A stretch of 64,000 bases of DNA from an uncultured Prevotellaceae bacterium (GCA_937898415.1 CALDLA010000009.1:8939-72938); one strand, 5' to 3'; shown: positions 35,295 through 45,133, counted from the first letter of the stretch. Program-made: numbers and translations. Notes: a model not told the origin generated them from the sequence alone.

Positions 35295-36387
35295 ATGAAT
35301 AAAGGGATTGTTATAGGACGTGAACGTGAGATGTCTGAACTCCAACGTTGCATGGAGTCGGACCGCTCTGAGTTCGTGATTGTGTATGGCCGTCGTCGAG
35401 TCGGCAAAACATACCTTGTGGATAACTTCTTTAATTATGAGTATGATTACCAACAATATCTATGTCCGACCATTCACATTGAATGAGGTAGAGCAATATA
35501 TGCATAGCCGCGGAGCCTCATGGGACAGATATCAACTACTGCAGACGTACATGATCATTGGCGGCATTCCTTTTTACTATAGTCTGCTGAATGTAAAGGA
35601 GAGCCTTGTTCAGAATGTGGACCGTCTGTTCTTTCGCAAGAATGGGGAATTGAGAATAGAGTTTGAAGAACTGTTCAGCGCACTATTCAGCAATACAGAG
35701 AAATATACCAGTGTTGTGAAACTGCTGAATGGCAAGCGAGAGGGCATGACACGTGAGGAGATAGAAAAGGCAACAAATATAGACAAATCGGTACTAACCA
35801 TCGTACTTCGAAACTTAGAACGTAGCGACTTCGTTCTGCGTTATTCACAGTTCGGCAACAAATCGAAGGGTGCCATTTATCGGTTGGTTGATTTTTATAC
35901 CTTATTTTATTATAGGTTTATTGACAGCTTCAATGCCCAGGACGAAGAATGGTGGAGCCATAATTTCCAGTCTCCGTCAGTAGAGTCGTGGCAGGGACTG
36001 TCGTTCGAACTTCTTAGCCTGTTACACTTGCAGCAAATAAAACAGAAGCTGGGTATATCAGGCATGGCCACTTCAGCTTCTTCATGGAGGTATGTGCCCA
36101 CAAAGAAGCAAAAAGACAATGGCGAAAAAGGTACGCAAATAGATTTGCTGATTGACCGTGCAGACAGGATTATTAACCTATGCGAGATGAAATTCTCTGT
36201 AAAGCCGTACAACATCACCGACAGCTACGAGAATACACTCAGAAACAGGATGAGTCTGTTCCAAGAGAAGGCAAAGACGACAAAAACGCTTGTCTATTCT
36301 TTTGTCACGACATTCGGAGTGGCAAATGCCGTTGGGCGAAGCATCGTAGGTAGTGAAGTGACCATGGATGATTTATTCGGCAAATAA
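35295..36387 (+). pseudogene. Decayed AAA-type ATPase (DUF234 family), internal deletion
   Basis: The first 64 codons (35295-35486) encode the start of a prokaryotic AAA ATPase with Walker A GRRRVGKT. The middle of the ATPase domain, including Walker B, is missing. From about 35455 a different frame picks up the C-terminal half (RPFTLNEVEQYMHSRG to DDLFGK at 36387), with the winged-helix segment and the DUF234-type nuclease-like end GTQIDLLIDRADRIINLCEMKF. An intact family member is about 380-480 residues in one frame. This is a deletion plus frameshift. The intact C-terminal frame might still yield protein, but without an ATPase. Confidence 0.85.
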
Positions 36388-36411
36388 AAGAAGTTTGCAC
36401 TTGTTTTTTTA

Positions 36412-36470
36412 ATGAACATATGTTCGTTGGCCTTTTCACATATGTTCATAAGGTTGAGAACCTATGTTGG
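36412..36470. repeat. Palindrome array 1: GAACATATGTTC units, 22-nt period
   Basis: CATATG centres fall at 36419.5 and 36441.5, and a degenerate third unit (9 of 12 matches to GAACATATGTTC) is centred at 36463.5, exactly 22 nt apart each time. It is the first of four such arrays in the gap upstream of hsdM. Confidence 0.7.
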
Positions 36471-36483
36471 GCTGAAATCGCGT

Positions 36484-36538
36484 TTATTAATAAATAGCAT
36501 GCAAATTATTAATAAGTAGCGTGCTATTTATTAATAAA
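36484..36538. repeat. Palindrome array 2: TTATTAATAA units, 22-nt period
   Basis: TTATTAATAA occurs three times with centres at 36488.5, 36510.5 and 36532.5. The intervening TAGCATGC and GCGTGCTA are also complementary, so the whole block is a long palindrome. Confidence 0.8.
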
Positions 36539-36548
36539 TGACGACGAA

Positions 36549-36651
36549 GTCAAAAATACCCCCCAATAAATTGGCTCGAGCCAAAACCCCATTTAGCTCG
36601 AGCCAATGCCCCTTTTGGCTCGAGCCAACTCCCCGATTGGCTCTTAATGAC
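36549..36651. repeat. Palindrome array 3: TTGGCTCGAGCCAA units, 22-nt period
   Basis: Units start at 36571, 36593 and 36615 (the second is TTAGCTCGAGCCAA), with a truncated fourth (TTGGCTC) at 36637; the period is 22 nt throughout. The spacers are CCCC-containing. A near-identical copy including both flanks lies at 61434-61534. Confidence 0.9.
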
Positions 36652-36673
36652 TTTTCCTGATTTCAAAACCCTG

Positions 36674-36735
36674 CCTTATTGCGTAATAACCCAAGGTTAT
36701 TTGACGATAACCCCGGGTTATTTGCTATACGTACG
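36674..36735. repeat. Palindrome array 4: ATAACCC/GGTTATTT units, about 21-nt period
   Basis: GGTTATTT occurs at 36695 and 36716, with a weaker CCTTATTG at 36674. Each is preceded by a partly complementary AATAACC, so the units are inverted repeats at 21-nt spacing. The array ends in CGTACG. Confidence 0.55.
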
Positions 36736-36806
36736 TTTTTACGCTCTGGCAGTTAAATTTTTCTTAAATTACGCCCAATTGTACAAGAAGTAAGGATTTT
36801 ATTTCG

Positions 36807-36814
36807 TATTTTTG
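36807..36814 (+). promoter_or_regulatory. Promoter -7 box of the restriction-modification operon
   Basis: TATTTTTG matches TAnnTTTG. Transcription near 36821 would give a leader of about 200 nt before hsdM. That leader contains an open frame in phase with hsdM from 36882. Confidence 0.45.
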
Positions 36815-37025
36815 CAAATGCTATTGCCCTGCTGACTCTAAATCTATTTAGTGAGAAGAGTTATCGGGCGAGGGCACTACTTTGTGGAAAAGCGACACTG
36901 CACGTATTGTGGCAGCAGGAGATACCCTCGTTTTTTCTGCTTTGTGGAAACCTAAAACTGTAGAACCCTCTGACGCTTGGGTATCAGTCAGACCAATTGC
37001 TGCTGACCACGCTATCCAAGGATAT

Positions 37026-38630
37026 ATGGCAAAGAAAGTAAAAGAGGAAACGCTGAATCTTGATAACATTCTATTCAAGTGTCGGGATATTCTGCGACAG
37101 GCAAAGAACTCAGGGTCGTTTTTCGAAAAGCGCGACATGATGCTGACACTCGTGTTCCTACGGTTTATTGGTGAGAAATACGAGGATGGTGTTGCAAAGT
37201 TGCGCCAGAAGTTGATAGACGAAGGGCTTGACCCTGATGACGAAGAAATCGTAAAGGCTTTCTTCGAGGATGCCACCTTTGCCGACGGTACTTTCGACCT
37301 TCCACCAGAATCGCGTTGGTCCACCATCATCAACACGGCAGCACCACAATTGAACGTGGCTCTTGATACAGCTCTCAGAAGTATTGGTGCCACTAATCCT
37401 GACTTGAAAGGATGCTTCGTGGAGGGTACGTTCACGCAGCGCAATCTGGGTGCCAACGACATCAAGAAGATTGTGGATGAGGTGAACAAGATCAGTCATA
37501 AGACTTTTGGCGAAGAAAAAGACCTCATTGGACGTGTCTATGAATATTTCCTGAAGGAGTTTGCCGTCAACGCCACCAAAGAAGAGGGTGAGTTCTATAC
37601 CCCGCACGATGTGGTACAACTGATTGCTACCGTCATAGAGCCTTTTGACGGTACGCTCTATGACCCCTGTTGCGGTTCGGGCGGAATGTTCATCCAAAGC
37701 TCAGAACTGGTAAAAGCCAAGCAGGGCGATATAAGCCGTATCAATGTGTATGGTCAGGAGAAAGAGGCAGCGACCTATCGACTGGCCAAGATGAACCTTG
37801 CACTTCGTGGCATCAGTCATAATCTGGGGAGCGAGAGCGATTCCTCCTTCACCAACGACCTTCACCGAGGGCTGTATTTCGACTACATCATGGCCAATCC
37901 TCCCTTCAACCTCAAAGGCTGGTATAATGACAACCTTCAGTATGATAGCCGATGGGCAGACTATCAGACTCCTCCAGAAAGCAATGCCAACTATGCCTGG
38001 ATTCTTCACATGCTTTCCCATCTGAAGAAAACTTCAGGTGTGGCAGGCTTCTTGCTGGCCAATGGTGCTCTGGGCGATACCGATGCCCTCGAAATCCGAA
38101 AGAAACTGATAGAAAATGATAAGGTGGAAGCCATTATCATTCTGCCCAGAGAGCTGTTTATCACCACTGACATCAGCGTCACCTTCTGGATTCTCAATCA
38201 GAACAAACGAGGAGGCCGCTATCATGGGCGCGAGCTTCGCAACCGTGAGCACGAAATTCTCTTCATGGACTTACGCCGCTGGACTGAGAATCCTGTTAAG
38301 GGCGAACAAAAGAAAAAGGTGCAACTCGTTACTGAACAGATTCAGCGAGTAGCCGACCTTTATCATCAATGGCAATCTGTCGGTACAGACGGCAAGAACT
38401 TTGCCGAGCCAGAGCTTTATCGCAGCGTAGGGATAAAGGAGATAGAGCAAAACAACTGGACGCTGGTTCCCAGCAAATATATTGAGTTTATCGACCACGA
38501 TTTAGAGATAGACTATCCCAAGGAAATGGCTCGCATTCAGCAGGAAATGAAGGAGCTGATGACAAGGGAAAAGGAATCACAACGAATGCTTGAAGAGGCG
38601 TTTAAAGGTATTGGATATGGGATTGAATAA
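37026..38630 (+). CDS. hsdM: Type I restriction-modification DNA methyltransferase subunit HsdM
   Basis: This 534-residue N6-adenine methyltransferase subunit has an N-terminal HsdM helical domain (LDNILFKCRDILR, about 10-130), the S-adenosylmethionine motif DPCCGSGGM (213-221) and the catalytic NPPF (291-294), which transfers methyl to adenine N6. It works with HsdS, which gives the target sequence, and with HsdR. The start at 37026 (MAKKVKEETLNLD) fits the family. The frame is open upstream to a TTG at 36882, adding 48 residues I do not recognise. It overlaps hsdS by 14 nt. Confidence 0.94.
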   Translation: MAKKVKEETLNLDNILFKCRDILRQAKNSGSFFEKRDMMLTLVFLRFIGEKYEDGVAKLRQKLIDEGLDPDDEEIVKAFFEDATFADGTFDLPPESRWSTIINTAAPQLNVALDTALRSIGATNPDLKGCFVEGTFTQRNLGANDIKKIVDEVNKISHKTFGEEKDLIGRVYEYFLKEFAVNATKEEGEFYTPHDVVQLIATVIEPFDGTLYDPCCGSGGMFIQSSELVKAKQGDISRINVYGQEKEAATYRLAKMNLALRGISHNLGSESDSSFTNDLHRGLYFDYIMANPPFNLKGWYNDNLQYDSRWADYQTPPESNANYAWILHMLSHLKKTSGVAGFLLANGALGDTDALEIRKKLIENDKVEAIIILPRELFITTDISVTFWILNQNKRGGRYHGRELRNREHEILFMDLRRWTENPVKGEQKKKVQLVTEQIQRVADLYHQWQSVGTDGKNFAEPELYRSVGIKEIEQNNWTLVPSKYIEFIDHDLEIDYPKEMARIQQEMKELMTREKESQRMLEEAFKGIGYGIE

Positions 38631-39732
38631 GTATAAACTTGGGGAACTCATCGAATTATCTGATGAGAGGAATTACTCGGGCAAGTATTCGCTTGATAGT
38701 GTTAAAGGCATTTCAACAGAGAAAACTTTTATTGATACAAAAGCAAATATGGACGGTGTATCATTAGATACATATAAAGTTGTTAATCCTGGTGAATTCT
38801 CTTATGTTCCAGATACATCAAGAAGAGGAGATAAAATAGCTTTGGCATTTAACAACTCAAATGTAGCCATTCTTATTTCATCCATCTACACGACATTTAA
38901 GTGTAGGCGAAAAGATTTATTAATACCAGAATTCCTATTTATATTCTTCAACCGCCCTGAGTTTGACCGTTATTCTCGTTTCAATTCATGGGGAAGTGCA
39001 AGAGAGACTTTCTCGTGGGAAGATTTCTGTGATATTGACATCACTCTCCCTTCCGTTGAACAGCAGCGCAAATACGTTGACGTTTATCTGTCACTTCAAA
39101 AGAACCTTGAAGCATACCAAAGCAAGGTAGATGAATTAAAACTTGTCTGTGATGGGTACTTGGACAAATTAAAGGCTGAGAGTGGAAGATTGAAAATCGG
39201 AGAACTTCTTGAAGAGGTGGACAACAGGAATAATGGTTCGAAGATACAATCGGTCAAGGGAATCAATATTGAGAAGAGTTTCATGGACTCTGTTGCTGAT
39301 ACGAATGGCGTTGATTTGTCGAAGTACAAGGTCGTCAATGAGAATGAATTTGCTTTCAGCGGTATGCAAACAGGAAGAGACGAATGTATAAGGATTGCCC
39401 TTAATGAAAGCAAAAATCCCATTATCGTTTCACCCGCTTATACAGTCTTGAAGGTTAAGAACGATTCCGTACTGGTTCCGTATATCCAGCTGTGGTTCTC
39501 CAGAAAGGAGATTGACCGTTATGGATGGTTTGCAAGCGATGGGAGCATACGCTCAAATCTGGACTTGGAGCGTTTCTTTGATATGCAAATCCCCATCCCG
39601 TCTATTGAGACCCAGCGTTCGATAGCCTCAATATACAAAGTCTATAAGGAGCGTAAGGCCATTGCCTCCCAGCTAAAAGAGCAACTAAACAATCTCTGTC
39701 CTATACTGATAAAAGGCTCATTACAAAACTAA
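38617..39732 (+). CDS. hsdS: Type I restriction-modification specificity subunit HsdS
   Basis: This 371-residue protein has two target-recognition domains in tandem, each followed by a conserved helix. The halves open with similar words, YKLGELIELSDERN (about 5) and LKIGELLEEVDNRN (about 190), and each contains VKGI(S/N) and DxYKVVN-type segments. Each domain recognises half of a bipartite DNA target, and the helices set the spacing. The ATG at 38617 lies inside the end of hsdM. The halves are related enough to suggest an old duplication. There is no second hsdS or invertase in the window, so sequence switching is not evident. Confidence 0.92.
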   Translation: MGLNKYKLGELIELSDERNYSGKYSLDSVKGISTEKTFIDTKANMDGVSLDTYKVVNPGEFSYVPDTSRRGDKIALAFNNSNVAILISSIYTTFKCRRKDLLIPEFLFIFFNRPEFDRYSRFNSWGSARETFSWEDFCDIDITLPSVEQQRKYVDVYLSLQKNLEAYQSKVDELKLVCDGYLDKLKAESGRLKIGELLEEVDNRNNGSKIQSVKGINIEKSFMDSVADTNGVDLSKYKVVNENEFAFSGMQTGRDECIRIALNESKNPIIVSPAYTVLKVKNDSVLVPYIQLWFSRKEIDRYGWFASDGSIRSNLDLERFFDMQIPIPSIETQRSIASIYKVYKERKAIASQLKEQLNNLCPILIKGSLQN

Positions 39733-39747
39733 AATCATTACCAGACA

Positions 39748-41409
39748 ATGGAAGACTATAAAGCCATATTTCAACAGCTCATTACCCATGTAGAGCAGGA
39801 GGTGATAGAATACAAGACTGCCGAGAATCAGTATGATATGAATAAACTCGGCAAGTATTTCTCTGCATTGAGCAATGAGGCAAATCTGCGTGATGTGGAG
39901 TTCGCATGGATTGTGCTGGGCGTGAATAACGACCGTAAGGCCGTAGGCACACAATTCCTGATGGACGAGACCAAACGGCAACTTATGAAACATGATATTG
40001 CTGTCAACACCACAGGAGGTCTGACCTTCCGAGAGATAGTTCCCATCGATGTAGAAGGGAAACGGGTGCTGATGTTCAAGATACCAGCTGCGCCAAGGAA
40101 TATTGTCACCAAGTGGAAGGGCATAGCATACGGGCGAAGCGGAGAAAGCTTAGAGCCATTGTCGCAAGACAAATATGACGCCATTCGCAACCAGCGTCCT
40201 GTGGATGACTGGTCTGCACACGTGGTTGAAGGAGCAACCATCAAGGATGATCTTGACGAACTGGCGCTGGCCAAAGCTCGCATCATGTTCAAGAAAGTGT
40301 ATGATGACAAGCCGGCCGAAATGGTGGACGGATGGTCTCAGGAAGAGTTTTTAAGGCATAGCGGGATGCTGAATGACGGAAAACTGACACGTGGCGCACT
40401 CCTTCTATTAGGAAAGCCAGAGGTGGCCTATAAGCTTTCGCCCGCTGTTCCTCAGATTACGTGGACACTGGTAAACGAGGAAGGCCGTAAGATAAACTAT
40501 CAGCACTTCTCTATACCCTATATACTGACCGTTGATGAGGTGTTGGGCAAAATTCGCAACCTTACCATGCGGGAGATGCCTGGAGGCACACTGTTCCCTG
40601 ACAAACTTATGCAGTATGATGACTTCATTATACGCGAGGTGCTACATAACGCCATAGCACATCAGGACTATACGCTCTGTCAGAGAATAAACTTCATCGA
40701 GGGGTCGGACTATCTGTACTATTCAAATGCAGGCACCTTCTTCCCAGGCACGTTGGAGAATGCTCTTGACTCGCTAAAACAACAGAAGTTCTACAGGAAT
40801 GACTGTCTTTGCAAAGGTATGGTGAGTTTCAATATGATTGACACAATAAGCAGTGGTATTCAGACGATGTTCTTCAAGCAGAAAGAGCGTCATTTCCCAA
40901 TGCCTGACTATGAAATCAATGAGAACGTCCCAGAGGTAAACGTGAAGATATATGGTCGCGTCATCGATGAAAACTATGTTGAATTATTGAAGAGAGACAA
41001 CTCGCTGTCGCTTAAAGAATGTATTTGGCTCGATGCAATTCAGAAAAAGCGTCCAATAACTGATGATGCGCTGAGGATACTGAAAAGCAAAAAACTCATA
41101 GAATGGCACAAGCCTCATTATATCATATCGCGGGCTGTTGCCCAAAAGACTCACCAAGTTCCTGAATATACCAAGCAGAAGGGGCTGGATAAGAACAAAC
41201 TGCTAAACATGTTGCAGCAATGCGTGGAAAATGCTGGTGATACAGGGATTATGCTTAAAGATATATATGAGTATATGCAAGTGACACTGCCATCAGGCAA
41301 ATCGATTGATGCCAAAAAGAAAACGCTCAGTTATTTGCTTCAGTGTCTTAAAGAATCGGGGCATATTTATTCCGAAAGACTAAAATGGAAAGCTTTAAAA
41401 AATAATTAG
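39748..41409 (+). CDS. AlbA_2 (Schlafen-like) ATP-binding protein in the RM operon
   Basis: This 553-residue protein has an N-terminal AlbA_2/Schlafen-type domain (EYKTAENQYDMNKLGKYFSA, about 21-40, to about 140), a middle region, a GHKL-like ATPase segment (about 280-390, with VLHNAIAHQDY) and C-terminal winged-helix parts. Such proteins (often labelled as RecG-like or transcriptional regulators) are common inside type I RM operons of this phylum. Their role there is not settled; regulation of the restriction subunit or an added defence step are possibilities. It lies 15 nt after hsdS and 112 nt before hsdR. Confidence 0.88.
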   Translation: MEDYKAIFQQLITHVEQEVIEYKTAENQYDMNKLGKYFSALSNEANLRDVEFAWIVLGVNNDRKAVGTQFLMDETKRQLMKHDIAVNTTGGLTFREIVPIDVEGKRVLMFKIPAAPRNIVTKWKGIAYGRSGESLEPLSQDKYDAIRNQRPVDDWSAHVVEGATIKDDLDELALAKARIMFKKVYDDKPAEMVDGWSQEEFLRHSGMLNDGKLTRGALLLLGKPEVAYKLSPAVPQITWTLVNEEGRKINYQHFSIPYILTVDEVLGKIRNLTMREMPGGTLFPDKLMQYDDFIIREVLHNAIAHQDYTLCQRINFIEGSDYLYYSNAGTFFPGTLENALDSLKQQKFYRNDCLCKGMVSFNMIDTISSGIQTMFFKQKERHFPMPDYEINENVPEVNVKIYGRVIDENYVELLKRDNSLSLKECIWLDAIQKKRPITDDALRILKSKKLIEWHKPHYIISRAVAQKTHQVPEYTKQKGLDKNKLLNMLQQCVENAGDTGIMLKDIYEYMQVTLPSGKSIDAKKKTLSYLLQCLKESGHIYSERLKWKALKNN

Positions 41410-41520
41410 TCAGTTTTTAGTTAGTTTTTAGTTAGTTTTTAGTTAGTTTTTAGTTGGTTTTTAGTTGGTTTTTAGGTCGATTTGGCTCGATTTAGTTAAT
41501 TTTTAGTTAGATTTTAGATA
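41406..41520 (+). repeat. 11-nt tandem repeat between the AlbA_2 gene and hsdR
   Basis: The unit GTTTTTAGTTA repeats about six times almost perfectly (to about 41475) and then in degenerate form to the hsdR start, filling the whole gap. Slippage would change the distance and leader before hsdR by 11 nt per unit. It has no long open frame of its own. Confidence 0.85.
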
Positions 41521-41521
41521 T

Positions 41522-44500
41522 ATGGCGAGAAACCTAAACAACATCAATGGCCGCTTCGTGGAGAGTGACTACGAGAATGCGCTCATCTCTTTCTTGGAGA
41601 AAGAAGAATGGGAGTATCTCTTTGGTGATAATATTTCAAGAGCCGACAAGAAGGAAGTCCTGAATATGGATGACCTCGTTAATTTCTTGAAGGACAACAA
41701 TAAAGAGAAAGGCTTGGATGATGAAGAAATCCGTCAGATTGCCGATAAAGTCAGACTTGTAGGAGCCGACACCGACTTTGCCACATTGCATGAGGTCTAT
41801 AAATGGATGGTGGATGGCATATCATTTACCTCGAAGAAAGGCATAACTTATACCATCAGTTTAATTGACTTTGGTAAATGGGACAATAACATCTTCAGGG
41901 TAGTCAATCAGTTCAGCGTTGAGTACATTAACAATGGAGAGAAGAAAACACGTCGCCCCGATGTGTTACTCTATGTGAATGGCTTGCCTGTTTGTGTCAT
42001 AGAACTGAAGAATCCAGCTGATGCCAATGCCACGATAGAGGACGCTTGGGAGCAAATCAACATACGTTATTGGCGCGACATTCCCCACCTGCTGCATTAT
42101 TGTCCGCTGGCCTGCATCAGCGATGGGGTGAAGACACGCTTAGGCACGGTGCGTACACCCTATGAGCATTTCTATGCCTGGCGAAGAGTAGAGAATGAGG
42201 ATAAAGTCTCTACTATGCCTTTCGAGGAACTGGAAACGATGGTAAGAGGCGTTTATCGTCCGGAGCGTTTCTTGGAGATATTCAGGGACTATGTCTATTT
42301 CCAAGACGAGAAATATGATAGTGACGAGAAGGAAATAGTGTGTCGCTATCCGCAATTCTTCGCCACACGATTACTGCGCGAGAGCATCATCGGCTCAGTA
42401 AAGACCAAGAGCGGGAAGGGTGGAACCTATTTCGGCGCTACGGGCTGCGGCAAGACATATACTATGGCTTTTCTGGCCCGTCAGCTATCCATGCGGTGTG
42501 CGGCAGAGATAGGTTCGCCAACCATCCTGATGATAGTTGACCGCGAGGATCTGCAGAAGCAGGGGGCAAAGCTATTCACCAAGAGCGAAGAGTATCTTGG
42601 TCTTGGTGTTGTAGAAACGGTGCCTACCAGAAAGAAATTGCGCGAAGAACTTGGTGCCCGAGAGAGTGGCGGTTTCTTCATCTGCACGATACAGAAGTTC
42701 TGCGACAGGAAGAATGACCCAATAGGTCTTATCAATGAGCGTTCCAATATCATTTGTTTCAGCGATGAAGCTCACCGCACACAGATAGAAGGCTCGAAGC
42801 GTATCAAGTTCAGCGACGATGCCGACGAGAACATGAAGGCCATGATTTCCAAGCCATACGCCAAAGTGTTGCGCGAGGCCCTCCCTAATGCTACGTTTGT
42901 TGGTTTCACGGGTACGCCCATTGCCGAGACCTATCAGACCTTTGGCGATGAGATAGACCGCTACACGATGGACCAGGCTGTGGCCGACGAGATTACCGTC
43001 CCCATCAAATATCATCCTCGCATAGCCAAGGTGCTGCTCAATCAAGAGAAGGTGAAGGAGATAGAGGCTTACTATGCACAATGCGCTGAGGAGGGCTCGA
43101 CCAAAGAGGATATAGAAAAGAGCAAGAAGGCCATGAGTTCGTTAGAGGAAATTTTAGGTCAGTCCGACCGTCTTGAAAAGTTGGCCGTTGATATTCACGA
43201 CCACTATGTGGCTGCTGTTGCCAAAGATCCAGACAGGGTGCAAAAAGCCATGATTGTCTGTTCCAAGAGAGAAATAGCATATAATCTGCTGATGAAGTTC
43301 AAGGAACACTATTCAGAATGGTTCGTTGAGCGTAAAACACCAGAAGGTGTGGAAGTTTCTGAGGAAGAGCTGAAGAAACTGAAGCTGATGCCAACGATTG
43401 CTATGGTGGCCAGTGTTGCCAGCAACGATGCCCCGGATATGTATAACTATCTAGGCGGTGTGAAGAATGACAAGCGGACAGAAGATTTGGATGCAGCTTA
43501 CAAGCAGGAACATTCAAACTTCCGTATTGTCATTGTTGTGGATATGTGGATTACCGGCTTTGATGTGGACTGTCTCACCTATATCTATAATGACAAACCG
43601 CTGCAAAAGCATACTCTTATCCAAACCATCAGTCGCGCCAACCGGAAATATCCAGGGAAGAAATACGGTCTGATTGTCGACTACATTGGTATTCGTGACC
43701 AGCTGTTGGAAGCAAGGAAAATATACGGAGGAGACAATTCTGTAGCACTTACGGCAGATGATGTGGCGCAAGCTACAGGCATCTTCCGTGAACACCTGCA
43801 GATACTCATGATGCTGTTTAAGGATTATGACCTCACTCCTTTCCTGGATGTTGAAACTGATCCCGGACAGAGATACATCCTTTTAGCAAAGGCAGCAGAG
43901 TATGTGTTTGCATCAACAAAGGTGTTGAATTCTGAAAGCAAGGATGGCAAGAAGGCCAAGAAAGTCTCGTTCAAGACCTACTTCCTGAAAGAGGTGAAGA
44001 GAATGAGGAAAGCATATGACCTGTGTCAGCCATCGGGTGAGTTGGAGGAAGAAGAAGAGGCATTGGCTCAGTGCTTCATGGCCATAGCCGGAATGGTTTA
44101 TAAGATGAACGGAACGGATGCCCCAGACACTGAGACCATGAACCGCCGTGTGGCAAAAATGGTGGAGGAAGCGCTGAAATATAATAACGTTGAGAGTATT
44201 CTCGAAGACGGCGAAGAGATGGATATCTTTGGGCCAGAGTTCGTAGAGAGACTACATGATATTAAGATGCCCGCTTCAGGGCTGGAAATGCTCGTCAAGA
44301 TGCTCCGTCAAAAGATTACGGAATACGGCAGAACCAATCAAGTGGCATCAAAGAAATTTCAGGAAATGCTTGAGGCCACCATTAAACAGTATCATGACAG
44401 GCGCAAGTTCCTGTCTGAGCAGGAAGCTGGTGCTGCACAAGAGGCAACGGCAGAAAGCATCATCAAGGAGGCAACAGAGCAGGCTCTGGAAATACTGAAG

Positions 44501-45133
44501 AGGATGCAGGCCGACAAAGAAAGTTTCCGCAAGTTGGGCCTGACTTTTGAAGAGAAAGCCTTCTATGACATTCTGATTCACCTGAGAGACCAATACAACT
44601 TCGAGTATGGTGAGGACAAGGAGGTAGATGGGGTTGTCGTGAATGAGAAATGTAAGAGTCTGGCCAAGAAGATCCGTGTCATCATTGATGCCAAGTCATC
44701 CTTTGCCGACTGGCTTAACAACAAGAACATTCGCAACCAGCTCAAACAAGACATCAAGATATGTCTTGTGAAAAACAAGTATCCACCACAGTATACTCCA
44801 GAAGTTTTCCGTGAAGTAATGGTTCAAGTGGAGAACTTCAAGGAGAATGAGGATGTGATAGTTCGCAGGTTGGAGAATGTTGAAGATGACCGCGAAGTTC
44901 GCAATCTTATCTATCAGCGTCTACAGATGGATGTTGCCACAACTGATGCTGTTTTACAGCGTGAAGTGATGGAGACATATGGCGAACGCTATCCTAATAT
45001 GGAGCCTAATGATTGGAGGCACGTCATTGAAGCATACACTCCGATGGTAAGAGAAGCGGCTAAGCCAAAAGCGAAGAAAATATCTATGCCGCAGTATGAA
45101 AAGGCTGCGGGAGGTGACGACTATGACAATTAA
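41522..45133 (+). CDS. hsdR: Type I restriction enzyme motor/nuclease subunit HsdR
   Basis: This 1203-residue protein carries a PD-(D/E)xK nuclease near the start (D147 in RRPDV and E161-L-K163), a superfamily-2 helicase with Walker A GATGCGKT (305-312), a DEAH box (415-418), GFTGTP (about 460) and the C-terminal motifs TGFDVDCLTYIYND and SRANRK. The helical C-terminal part binds HsdM. HsdR reels in DNA from an unmethylated target and cuts at a distance. It is the last gene of the operon; a palindrome array follows 55 nt after its stop. Confidence 0.95.
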   Translation: MARNLNNINGRFVESDYENALISFLEKEEWEYLFGDNISRADKKEVLNMDDLVNFLKDNNKEKGLDDEEIRQIADKVRLVGADTDFATLHEVYKWMVDGISFTSKKGITYTISLIDFGKWDNNIFRVVNQFSVEYINNGEKKTRRPDVLLYVNGLPVCVIELKNPADANATIEDAWEQINIRYWRDIPHLLHYCPLACISDGVKTRLGTVRTPYEHFYAWRRVENEDKVSTMPFEELETMVRGVYRPERFLEIFRDYVYFQDEKYDSDEKEIVCRYPQFFATRLLRESIIGSVKTKSGKGGTYFGATGCGKTYTMAFLARQLSMRCAAEIGSPTILMIVDREDLQKQGAKLFTKSEEYLGLGVVETVPTRKKLREELGARESGGFFICTIQKFCDRKNDPIGLINERSNIICFSDEAHRTQIEGSKRIKFSDDADENMKAMISKPYAKVLREALPNATFVGFTGTPIAETYQTFGDEIDRYTMDQAVADEITVPIKYHPRIAKVLLNQEKVKEIEAYYAQCAEEGSTKEDIEKSKKAMSSLEEILGQSDRLEKLAVDIHDHYVAAVAKDPDRVQKAMIVCSKREIAYNLLMKFKEHYSEWFVERKTPEGVEVSEEELKKLKLMPTIAMVASVASNDAPDMYNYLGGVKNDKRTEDLDAAYKQEHSNFRIVIVVDMWITGFDVDCLTYIYNDKPLQKHTLIQTISRANRKYPGKKYGLIVDYIGIRDQLLEARKIYGGDNSVALTADDVAQATGIFREHLQILMMLFKDYDLTPFLDVETDPGQRYILLAKAAEYVFASTKVLNSESKDGKKAKKVSFKTYFLKEVKRMRKAYDLCQPSGELEEEEEALAQCFMAIAGMVYKMNGTDAPDTETMNRRVAKMVEEALKYNNVESILEDGEEMDIFGPEFVERLHDIKMPASGLEMLVKMLRQKITEYGRTNQVASKKFQEMLEATIKQYHDRRKFLSEQEAGAAQEATAESIIKEATEQALEILKRMQADKESFRKLGLTFEEKAFYDILIHLRDQYNFEYGEDKEVDGVVVNEKCKSLAKKIRVIIDAKSSFADWLNNKNIRNQLKQDIKICLVKNKYPPQYTPEVFREVMVQVENFKENEDVIVRRLENVEDDREVRNLIYQRLQMDVATTDAVLQREVMETYGERYPNMEPNDWRHVIEAYTPMVREAAKPKAKKISMPQYEKAAGGDDYDN

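Noticed and set aside
36412..36735. CRISPR array
   Set aside because: Units are short palindromes at a 22-nt period with repeated, not unique, spacers; there are no cas genes.
38617..39732. Phase-variable hsdS with inverted partners
   Set aside because: There is only one hsdS, no partial copies and no recombinase nearby.
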